A stretch of 6,482 bases of DNA, taken from contig CALFDL010000045.1 of NCBI GenBank assembly GCA_937950415.1, positions 1 to 6,482 on the forward strand. The letters run 5' to 3'. The notes beneath the pieces are model-generated. The model had not been told where the DNA came from. It did no database searches and saw only the letters and a program-made list of their open reading frames with translations. Of this stretch, positions 1 through 6,482 are shown piece by piece. Every line of letters starts with the position of its first letter. Position 1 is the stretch's first letter. The DNA comes from an uncultured Collinsella sp. (lineage in GTDB: Bacteria > Actinomycetota > Coriobacteriia > Coriobacteriales > Coriobacteriaceae). Position numbers and translations under genes: made by a program.

Positions 1-336
1 GGCTTGCAGCGACGGACCTCAGGACACTCTTACACCACGTCTGCGCGCGCCACCTTAGATATATAGAATAATGTCGAATTGGTATTCTATTCTTGCCAAA
101 TGTTATGAGACTACATTAACAGCAGTACTCACATTTGACGTTATTTGACCACGGGGTCATTCGAAAACCCCTCCCCACGCCGCCAACCCGCCCCATAGCC
201 GTCAAAAACCTTTAACAACAGCCGCCGCACGTTTTGGCACCGGCTGATTGCCACTCACGGATCGGTACCCCACTATTACCGAACCAAAATCGAAGTCGCG
301 TATCTCATAAAGCTGAAATGACGTACCCTCATCCCA
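1..336. other. Gene-poor left flank, AT-rich in the middle
   Basis: I see no convincing complete gene here. Positions 1-56 are GC-rich and open in all three plus frames, which close at stops at 56-58, 64-66 and 69-71. They could be the last ~20 codons of a gene that starts outside the window, but I cannot choose a frame. From about 57 to 140 the DNA turns AT-rich and holds small inverted repeats: ATAGAATA at 63-70 against TATTCTAT at 83-90, and CAAATGT at 97-103 against ACATTTG at 131-137. It also has a repeated TTTGAC (133-138 and 143-148). From 150 to 336 it is C-rich, with a weak dyad CAGCCG (219-224) / CGGCTG (241-246). I could not identify a promoter for the downstream gene with confidence. 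Confidence 0.5.
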
Positions 337-3300
337 ATGAACGCTGATAAGAATGGCTTTCAAATGAGCAACGGCACGCATCAATACGCCCTTTTCGGGA
401 GCGCCCTATTCAAATTCAATAAAACGGTCGTCCACGCTTCGGATCCGCGCAAGCAAATCGTTATCTGCAGCAGCGGTCCAGACATCCGTTATACAACGCT
501 GGAAGAATGGGAGAAAGCTGGCGATTCTTTCGATAGACGGGCGCAGATCGAAGATATCGTCACCAGCGCAAGCCCAGCGCGCGACAAACTCGAGCTCTTC
601 CGCAATCTCTTTACTGGTCGCAAAGATGTCTACGCTCATGGGTACCGCAGAAAAGACGGAGGAATTGGCTATACGCCCGCCTGCGCAAATGAGTGGAAGT
701 CAGGCATTTGCCCCAAAGCAAGCCACCAGAGAGTCAAATGCACGGAATGCAGCAGCCGCGTCTTCCCCGAGTTGAGCGATGCCGCGATCATCGCCCATTT
801 CAGAGGCAATGACGATAGGCTTCGAGACGTTATAGGCCAATATGTGCTCGATAAAGACAGTAACACGAAAGTCCTGGTCATCGATTTTGACGGAGCCGAT
901 TGGAAAGAAGCGACGAAAGCCATTCGACATGTCGCAAAAAGCCACGGAATCGATGTCGCAGTTGAGCGATCGAGATCGGGCGACGGCGCACATGTCTGGT
1001 TTTTCTTCCTAGAGCTCGTCAGCGCAAAGACCGCACGAGATTTTGGAAGCAGCCTTATCACCGAAGCGGCGATACTGAACAAGACAATCACCTTCAAAGC
1101 ATTTGACCGAATGCTGCCCGCGCAGTCCACCATTCCTGAGGGCGGCTTTGGAAATCTCATAGCGCTGCCTTTTCAAGGAAAAGCGCAGCGAAAAGGGAAC
1201 AGCGTATTTGTTGACGAGCAATTTGAGCCCTTTCCCGATCAATGGCTTTACCTTTCGCAAATCCAGTTAATCCCGCGCGTGACGGTGCAAAATCTGATCG
1301 AGAGCATCGAAAATAGGTCACATGGAATAGCAGCTGTTGCGGCGGCAAACACCGGTGTGCCACATTCCCAGAGACTGCGAAAGCGGCTTCCGCTCACACC
1401 GCGGGACTTCCCGTCATCGCTGTCCGTCACGCAGACCGATATGCTCTATATCCCCGAAAAATCTCTGAGTCCCGCAGCTCAAATGGAAGTCCGCAGGCTT
1501 GCAACATTTGCCAACCCAGAATTCTTCCGCGCACAATCTATGCATCAATCGGTATTCGGCAAACCGCGGTTCATAGACCTCAGCGAACTTAGAGATGGCT
1601 ACGTCGCGATTCCCAGAGGCTGCAAGGTTCAACTTGAGCGGCTGCTTCAAGAAGCCGGCGTTTCTGCCCACTATTCAGACAAACGCAAGTCGAGCCATCC
1701 AATTGCGATGGCATTTAAAGGGACTCTTCGCCCTGAACAGCAAATTGTCGCTGAACAGATGCTCAGCTATGAAGACGGGATCATGTCCGCACCGACGGGG
1801 TTCGGCAAAACCGTCATCGGAGCTTATCTTATTGCTGCCATTGGTCTTCCAACGCTCGTCATCGTTCCTAAAACTGCGCTCATTGCCCAATGGAAATCCC
1901 AACTCGAACGATTTCTCGACATCACGGACAACAGAGAGCCCGTCCGAACCCCAAAGGGACGAATCAGCAAAAGACAGCCTCCGCTCATTGGGCAAATCGG
2001 AGGAGGCAAGACCGCCATAAGCCGTCTCATCGACATTGCTTCATTCCAGTCGCTATCCGGCAAGGATCCCCAAACCGGCGAGTCATTAGCCAAGGAGTTC
2101 GTTCGCGATTACAGTCTCATCATCTGTGACGAATGCCACCATGCGGCCGCGCCACAGCTTGAGCTTGTCCTCAAGTCCGCTCCTGCCAAATATGTATATG
2201 GCCTTTCCGCAACGCCCGAGCGTTCGGACGGACTCACGCGGGCACTCTCGATGCTCTGCGGCCCGGTTCGCTATGTCGTCGATCCAAAAACGCAAGCAAT
2301 CCAACAGGGGATTCAGCGCATTGTTAGACCGCGTTTCACCGGAATTCGATTACCCACCTACGGACCAGGAGCATCCTTTAACCAAATTCTCGATCTCCTG
2401 TGTGTACACGCCGCGAGAAACGAAGCAATTATCGAGGACGCCCTCGAGGCCGCATCAAACGGCCGGCATCCGCTTGTGCTATCTAAAAGAAAAAAGCATG
2501 CCGAAGAGCTATGCAGGCTACTTCAAAGCCGTGGACACGAACCCATACTCTTAACCGGAGAAATCGACGCCAAAGAAAGAAAAGCAATACTGAAGAGTCT
2601 TCCCAGCTTTGAGCATGATCATCGAATCATCGTCGCAACTGAAAGTCTTCTGGGCGAGGGCTTCGACCTGTCTTACCTTGACACTTTGCTCATTGCCACT
2701 CCAATATCTTGGGACGGCAGCATAACGCAGCAGGCAGGTAGGCTACACAGAAGCCACGAGGGCAAACAGCGGGTTGAGATATTCGACTATGTTGACCTGT
2801 CGATACCCATGTTCGCGCGCATGTACCAAAAGAGGCTCAAGACCTACGCCAAGCTGGGGTATGAAGTCTTTGCGGCAAACGACAACAGACAGGACGATCG
2901 AAACATCCTCGTTAGGTCGGCAAGAGCCGTGGAGGCTTTAGTGAATGACATCGAGAACGCATCGAAAAGCATTTTTATTGCCGCACCCTACGCGTCCGCC
3001 GCATGCCTTGAAAAGCTCGCCGCTGCACTCGCGGATGCCGCTACCCGTGGAATTGCCCTTGAGATTTCTATTGCTTCAACTCCACGCGATGACGTGAAAG
3101 CGATTTTTGCCGAGATGAACGTCAACTATCTCATCAAAGCCGAAGGACGCCTGTGCGCATCAGTGATTGACGAGGAAACTGTCTGGTACGGAGCTATTCC
3201 GTTGCTGGCTTTCCCAAAGAAAAAAGACTGCGGCATTCGTTTCAAAAGCAGCGAAGTCGCAGCCGAGCTTTTGAGCGAAATTCAGCGAAAAGTGGAACCG

Positions 3301-3348
3301 GAGGCCGCGGCGACGAACGGGGTACCCCCAGCAGTTGCGGTGAAATAG
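337..3348 (+). CDS. TOTE-type primase (AEP)-SF2 helicase fusion with degenerate PLD-like C-terminus
   Basis: This 1003-residue protein is predicted to be a nucleic-acid-processing conflict (defence) enzyme acting on DNA in the cytoplasm; substrate and outcome are unknown. Residues ~85-310 match the AEP domain of TOTE conflict systems: a cysteine cluster C116, C125, C135, C138 (possible zinc site), catalytic DFD at 183-185, SGDGAHVW at 214-221 and FDR at 256-258. Residues ~370-455 resemble the damage-recognition-like segment that precedes XPB-type helicases. Residues ~460-840 form an SF2 helicase: Walker A PTGFGKT (486-492), DECH (598-601), SAT (624-626), GEGFD (773-777) and QQAGRLHR (798-805). 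Residues ~862-985 resemble a PLD fold (IFIAAPY near 879, VIDEETVWYGA at 943-953), but the expected HxK is replaced by R and C, so nuclease activity is doubtful. The first ~75 residues are unassigned. The start is uncertain: ATG 337 has no clear Shine-Dalgarno, an in-frame stop lies at 319, and ATG 364 is an alternative. GC is lower than in the right-hand genes. The stop codon lies in a palindrome. Family assignment comes from remembered motifs; the defence role is inference. Confidence 0.85.
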   Translation: MNADKNGFQMSNGTHQYALFGSALFKFNKTVVHASDPRKQIVICSSGPDIRYTTLEEWEKAGDSFDRRAQIEDIVTSASPARDKLELFRNLFTGRKDVYAHGYRRKDGGIGYTPACANEWKSGICPKASHQRVKCTECSSRVFPELSDAAIIAHFRGNDDRLRDVIGQYVLDKDSNTKVLVIDFDGADWKEATKAIRHVAKSHGIDVAVERSRSGDGAHVWFFFLELVSAKTARDFGSSLITEAAILNKTITFKAFDRMLPAQSTIPEGGFGNLIALPFQGKAQRKGNSVFVDEQFEPFPDQWLYLSQIQLIPRVTVQNLIESIENRSHGIAAVAAANTGVPHSQRLRKRLPLTPRDFPSSLSVTQTDMLYIPEKSLSPAAQMEVRRLATFANPEFFRAQSMHQSVFGKPRFIDLSELRDGYVAIPRGCKVQLERLLQEAGVSAHYSDKRKSSHPIAMAFKGTLRPEQQIVAEQMLSYEDGIMSAPTGFGKTVIGAYLIAAIGLPTLVIVPKTALIAQWKSQLERFLDITDNREPVRTPKGRISKRQPPLIGQIGGGKTAISRLIDIASFQSLSGKDPQTGESLAKEFVRDYSLIICDECHHAAAPQLELVLKSAPAKYVYGLSATPERSDGLTRALSMLCGPVRYVVDPKTQAIQQGIQRIVRPRFTGIRLPTYGPGASFNQILDLLCVHAARNEAIIEDALEAASNGRHPLVLSKRKKHAEELCRLLQSRGHEPILLTGEIDAKERKAILKSLPSFEHDHRIIVATESLLGEGFDLSYLDTLLIATPISWDGSITQQAGRLHRSHEGKQRVEIFDYVDLSIPMFARMYQKRLKTYAKLGYEVFAANDNRQDDRNILVRSARAVEALVNDIENASKSIFIAAPYASAACLEKLAAALADAATRGIALEISIASTPRDDVKAIFAEMNVNYLIKAEGRLCASVIDEETVWYGAIPLLAFPKKKDCGIRFKSSEVAAELLSEIQRKVEPEAAATNGVPPAVAVK

Positions 3349-3399
3349 GGACTGTTTTTGACTTATTAGCCGTCAACCAATCCCTATTCCACCGCAACT
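3333..3399. repeat. 67-nt near-perfect palindrome overlapping the helicase stop codon
   Basis: Arms 3333-3353 and 3379-3399 pair over 21 nt with two mismatches. On the plus strand these are A/C oppositions; on the minus strand both become G-U wobbles, so the minus-strand RNA would fold without a break. The stem can extend inward through TTGAC (3358-3362) and GTCAA (3372-3376), leaving a loop of about 9 nt. The left arm contains the TAG stop (3346-3348) and encodes the last few residues of the upstream protein. No T-run follows in either direction, so it is not a classical intrinsic terminator. It may still stop or stabilise the convergent transcripts, or be a dispersed REP/MITE-like repeat. 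Confidence 0.85.
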
Positions 3400-3412
3400 T
3401 AGAAATCGGCAA

Positions 3413-3721
3413 TCAGCCCTGCGGGCCCTGGAACAGCTCCTCATGCGAGCCCATTCTGACCAGCCGGATCACAGGATTAGTCTTATGCGGTAAGTAGAGA
3501 ACGACCACGTCGACCAAGCCATCGGATAGGTGGAAATCGATGTGGCCGTTGTAGTTTCCGCCCGGGTTTGAAAGCTCATGGGCGCCATATTCCGCGGGAA
3601 GCGAGCCGTGAGCTGCAAGCTCTGCGACTGCCGCCTTAAACTCACTCTTTAGCTGCGGATGCATGCGCATCGTTCGTTTGTAGTCCGCCCTAAATTGAGC
3701 CTCGACTTTAATCTCGAACAT
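3413..3721 (-). CDS. YafQ-like type II toxin (RelE/ParE superfamily mRNA interferase)
   Basis: This 102-residue protein is a probable ribosome-dependent mRNA endonuclease that blocks translation when free and is neutralised by the antitoxin encoded just upstream. It has the compact RelE fold layout: an N-terminal strand (FEIKVEAQF), two helices (~11-38), then strands around DVVVLY (71-76) and IRLVRMGSH (85-93). The C-terminal RMGSHEELF resembles the RTGTHAALF end of E. coli YafQ, whose histidine (here H93) is catalytic; H48, H60 and H64 supply further histidines typical of YafQ rather than RelE. Length is usual for the family. Its ATG lies 2 nt after the antitoxin stop, with GAGGA inside the antitoxin's last codons serving as ribosome binding site, so the two are translationally coupled. 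The YafQ subfamily label is from motif resemblance; activity is inferred. Confidence 0.85.
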   Translation of the reverse strand: MFEIKVEAQFRADYKRTMRMHPQLKSEFKAAVAELAAHGSLPAEYGAHELSNPGGNYNGHIDFHLSDGLVDVVVLYLPHKTNPVIRLVRMGSHEELFQGPQG

Positions 3722-3723
3722 CG

Positions 3724-4023
3724 CTATTCCTCATCGAGGAATGACATAAGCTCATCAGCGTTGTTGAATGACGGGCTATCGTCCGGCAAAATCCCCAACT
3801 CATGAGCCTCGGCGATCACCATGGCACGCCTCGTCGCCTCGTTGGGCACCTCCGCCCTTCCTACAATCTCAAAAGGAATCTTTCGCTGATTTACAAGCTG
3901 CCGAACGGCAAGATTGAGATAGGAATTGAGGCTGAGGCCGACCGAATCCAAGAACTCAGTCGCCTGTTCCTTGAGCCCCTCTTCGATGCGAACCGTCGTA
4001 GGCTTAACCGTTGCAGTAGACAT
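3724..4023 (-). CDS. RelB/DinJ-family antitoxin
   Basis: This 99-residue protein is a predicted antitoxin and autorepressor. Residues ~7-50 form a ribbon-helix-helix DNA-binding module: a strand (TTVRIEEGLK), a helix with the turn SVGLSLNSYLNLAVRQLV, then the KIPFEI stretch characteristic of DinJ/RelB. The acidic C-terminus (~78-99, ending FLDEE) is the expected toxin-binding tail. Start ATG at 4021-4023 is preceded by an excellent AGGAGGT (4029-4035) at 5-nt spacing. It is the first gene of a two-gene operon with the YafQ-like toxin. In this family the antitoxin dimer, alone or with toxin, represses its own promoter; the palindrome upstream fits that. The operon begins 33 nt from the LOG-family stop with no terminator between, so readthrough is possible. 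Confidence 0.9.
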   Translation of the reverse strand: MSTATVKPTTVRIEEGLKEQATEFLDSVGLSLNSYLNLAVRQLVNQRKIPFEIVGRAEVPNEATRRAMVIAEAHELGILPDDSPSFNNADELMSFLDEE

Positions 4024-4048
4024 ACGCGACCTCCTCGCCTCGTCTTTT

Positions 4049-4103
4049 GCATCAGTATACCCCGTTTTGATGGCATACTGATGTTAAATAGCATCAGTAT
4101 GCC
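4049..4103 (-). promoter_or_regulatory. Toxin-antitoxin operator with three half-sites
   Basis: A perfect 12-bp inverted repeat, GGCATACTGATG (4072-4083) and CATCAGTATGCC (4092-4103), is separated by 8 nt. A third half-site, GCATCAGTATA (4049-4059), lies in inverted orientation to the middle one. They sit directly upstream of the antitoxin ribosome binding site, where ribbon-helix-helix antitoxins bind. The half-site at 4049-4059 contains TATACT on the minus strand (4059 to 4054), a good -10 candidate that would give a leader of about 24 nt, but I find no convincing -35. Binding of the antitoxin would occlude polymerase. Confidence 0.8.
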
Positions 4104-4135
4104 GTTCACATTACTATAACAACAGTCACAGCGCC

Positions 4136-4894
4136 CTACATCAGCCCGCTCAGGACGATGTCGACGGCTTCGTTGAGGTCGTCGGTGATATGCACGAGCT
4201 CGGGATCGAGCGGGCTGATCATACCGGCGTCCATCACCGGGCCGTTGAGCCAGTCGAATAGGCCCTGCCAGTACTCGCTGCCCACCAGCACGAGCGGCAT
4301 GCGCTTGACCTTGTGCGTCTGCACCAGCGTGAGAACCTCGAACATCTCGTCGAGCGTGCCAAAGCCGCCGGGAAATACGATGGCGCCCGAGCTGTACTTA
4401 ACGAACATGGTTTTGCGCACAAAAAAGTAGCGGAAGTCCATGCCGAGGTTCACGTATTTATTGAGCCCCTGCTCGTGCGGAAGCTCGATACCCAGGCCGA
4501 CCGACTTGCCGTTGGCGCTCGCCGCTCCCCTGTTGGCTGCCTCCATGACGCCGGGACCGCCGCCGGTGATAACCGCCACGCCGCGCTGGGCGATTTTGCG
4601 CCCGACGGTACGCGCCGCCTTGTAGAGCGGATCGGTCTTGGGCGTGCGGGCACTGCCGAAGATGGTCACCGCGGGCCCGAGCTCGGCAAGCGCGCCAAAG
4701 CCATCGACGAATTCTGCCTGAATACGAAGGACGCGCCACGGATCGGCATGCAACCAGTCGGTTGAATCCTCGGGCGCCAGCAGGTTGGCGTAGGTGTTGT
4801 CCTTAGGAATCATGGGGCCGCGCATGACCACGGGGCCACGCCGATACGTCTCGTCGTAGGCCGGCTCGCCCTCGACGTTCTCATTCTTAATCAT
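4136..4894 (-). CDS. LOG-family (TIGR00730) Rossmann-fold protein, putative nucleoside-5'-monophosphate phosphoribohydrolase
   Basis: With the chosen start the protein has 252 residues. Family members hydrolyse the N-glycosidic bond of AMP-like or cytokinin nucleotides to release base and ribose 5-phosphate; the physiological substrate in most bacteria is unsettled. Visible signatures in order: FGSAR (79-83), the nucleotide-binding GGGPGVMEAA (111-120), ELPHEQGLN (137-145), RYFFVRK (155-161) and the diagnostic PGGFGTLDE (175-183), with the catalytic glutamate at 183. Start ATG at 4892-4894 is chosen because TAGGAG (4905 to 4900) lies 5 nt before it. An in-frame ATG at 4937-4939 would place the terminator U-tract inside the protein (giving PVFFFSIG), which is unlikely. 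It lies downstream of tgt on the same strand, but a terminator-like hairpin separates them. Confidence 0.92.
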   Translation of the reverse strand: MIKNENVEGEPAYDETYRRGPVVMRGPMIPKDNTYANLLAPEDSTDWLHADPWRVLRIQAEFVDGFGALAELGPAVTIFGSARTPKTDPLYKAARTVGRKIAQRGVAVITGGGPGVMEAANRGAASANGKSVGLGIELPHEQGLNKYVNLGMDFRYFFVRKTMFVKYSSGAIVFPGGFGTLDEMFEVLTLVQTHKVKRMPLVLVGSEYWQGLFDWLNGPVMDAGMISPLDPELVHITDDLNEAVDIVLSGLM

Positions 4895-4899
4895 GGGTG

Positions 4900-4905
4900 C
4901 TCCTA
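4900..4905 (-). promoter_or_regulatory. Ribosome binding site fixing the LOG-gene start
   Basis: On the minus strand TAGGAG is followed by CACCC and then ATG, a standard 5-nt spacing. This supports the start at 4894 over the in-frame ATG at 4939, which lacks such a site and lies in a hairpin loop. Confidence 0.8.
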
Positions 4906-4910
4906 TCGAG

Positions 4911-4957
4911 AAAAAGAAAACGGGCGGGGTCGACGCCATGCGTCAAACACCCGCCCG
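4911..4957 (-). terminator. Intrinsic terminator-like hairpin after tgt and in front of the LOG gene
   Basis: On the minus strand the arm CGGGCGGG (4957 to 4950) pairs with CCCGCCCG (4928 to 4921), and an inner stem GACGC/GCGTC (4944-4940 with 4936-4932) closes a 3-nt loop. It is followed at once by TTTTCTTTTT (4920 to 4911). This is the textbook shape of a rho-independent terminator. It lies 149 nt after the tgt stop and its U-tract ends 16 nt before the LOG ATG, so it may end tgt transcripts, act as an attenuator for the LOG gene, or both. Confidence 0.9.
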
Positions 4958-5106
4958 AACATCAACTATTCGGTATGGTACCCACGATGCATCAAGTGCT
5001 TGCAAGGCATCGGTCAGCGGTCGCGCAAGCGGTGTTAGCAAACGTGATGACCGGCCGGCGCTCGCCCCTTGCCGTTGCCCGCGCTCTGCAAGCGCCCGTG
5101 CTGCTC
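4958..5106 (-). other. Untranslated spacer between tgt and the terminator hairpin; possible LOG-gene leader
   Basis: These 149 nt hold no gene I can support. On the minus strand small stems are possible: GGCGCT/AGCGCC (5094-5089 with 5064-5059), GCTTGC/GCAAGC (5031-5026 with 5003-4998) and GATGC/GCATC (5013-5009 with 4992-4988). They do not match any riboswitch consensus I know. No clear promoter was found. If the LOG gene has its own promoter, it must lie here or within the hairpin. Confidence 0.4.
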
Positions 5107-6246
<1,140 letters not shown>

Positions 6247-6255
6247 AAACTGGAA

Positions 6256-6289
6256 CTCCTTGGTTGCGGTTCATACGCAAACCATTATA
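6256..6289 (-). promoter_or_regulatory. tgt: tgt -10 element and ribosome binding site
   Basis: On the minus strand a consensus TATAAT (6289 to 6284) would start transcription about 30 nt before the ATG, and AAGGAG (6261 to 6256) is a strong Shine-Dalgarno. No good -35 hexamer is found at 16-18 nt spacing, so the promoter call rests mainly on the -10. Confidence 0.6.
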
Positions 6290-6356
6290 CGGGCAACCCG
6301 CAAGAAGCACCGACTCGACAGAAACTGGTGCGAGGAGGATACGGCAGGGACACGGC

Positions 6357-6473
6357 AAATGAGCGTGGATTTTTGGACGCTTACCGGATGAGCGTGGATA
6401 ATCTCCCACTTTTGCCCAAAGCACAGCCCAAAAACGGGAGATTATCCACTCTCATTCTGCGGGCACTCATTTA
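6357..6473. repeat. Imperfect palindrome with nested direct repeats upstream of tgt
   Basis: Arms 6388-6414 and 6429-6455 pair over 27 nt with 24 matches around a 14-nt loop; two of the three mismatches become G-U wobbles in minus-strand RNA. The arm start ATGAGCGTGGAT (6388-6399) also occurs as a direct copy at 6359-6370, 29 nt to the left. An outer AAATGAG (6357-6363) is mirrored by CTCATTT (6466-6472). The multi-copy arrangement looks like a REP/BIME-type dispersed repeat rather than a simple terminator, since no T-run follows. No gene is visible from 6290 to the window end. Confidence 0.8.
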
Positions 6474-6482
6474 AGTACGTCC

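Noticed and set aside
202..384. A 60-residue minus-strand open frame running out of the gene start into the left flank
   Set aside because: It overlaps the start of the primase-helicase gene, has no clear ribosome binding site I can see, and shows no recognisable motif.
263..3328. GGTACCCC near 265 and near 3321 as flanking direct repeats of an inserted element
   Set aside because: Only eight bases match, the copy at 3319-3328 is part of a local palindrome, and the flanks differ; chance is likely.
3333..3399. A classical bidirectional rho-independent terminator
   Set aside because: The stem is long and strong, but neither side is followed by a T-run, so it was kept as a palindromic repeat.
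4958..5106. A tRNA, small RNA or preQ1 riboswitch in the spacer after tgt
   Set aside because: No cloverleaf or T-loop sequence and no preQ1 aptamer consensus is visible; only short stems form.
6357..6473. A CRISPR array from the repeated GAGCGTGGAT units
   Set aside because: Only two direct copies exist, the third is inverted, there are no regular spacers and no cas genes.

Overview
The window looks like a chromosomal stretch from a fairly GC-rich bacterium. The combination of genes and the type of intergenic palindromes suggest a gut actinobacterium of the Coriobacteriia (Collinsella-like). That placement is inference from gene style and remembered genome flavour, not from a search. Two housekeeping-type genes on the minus strand (tgt and a LOG-family gene) read at about 62-65% GC in the lines I counted. 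The large plus-strand gene is near 50% (sampled lines 43-57%), which suggests that the left half is acquired accessory DNA.

Layout: positions 1-336 have no convincing gene, only an AT-rich stretch with small inverted repeats. Positions 337-3348 (+) encode a 1003-residue protein. It combines an archaeo-eukaryotic primase (AEP) domain of the TOTE conflict-system type, with a nearby cysteine cluster, an XPB/ERCC3-like superfamily 2 helicase, and a C-terminal phospholipase-D-like module that appears to have lost its HxK catalytic pair. Its stop codon lies inside a 67-nt near-perfect hairpin (3333-3399). Facing it on the minus strand is a type II toxin-antitoxin pair, DinJ/RelB-like antitoxin (3724-4023) and YafQ-like toxin (3413-3721), with a clear palindromic operator upstream (4049-4103).

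To the right, also on the minus strand, are a LOG/TIGR00730 Rossmann-fold gene (4136-4894) and tgt, queuine/preQ1 tRNA-guanine transglycosylase (5107-6246). A strong intrinsic-terminator-like hairpin with a U-tract sits between them. It ends only 16 nt before the LOG start codon, so any LOG mRNA begun upstream must read through it. A second large imperfect palindrome with additional direct repeats (6357-6473) lies upstream of the tgt promoter.

How they work together: the primase-helicase protein and the adjacent toxin-antitoxin pair form a small accessory or defence-like module inserted beside conserved genes. The most interesting items are the single-chain AEP-helicase-dead-PLD protein, the palindromes at its 3' end and upstream of tgt, and the possible attenuator before the LOG gene.
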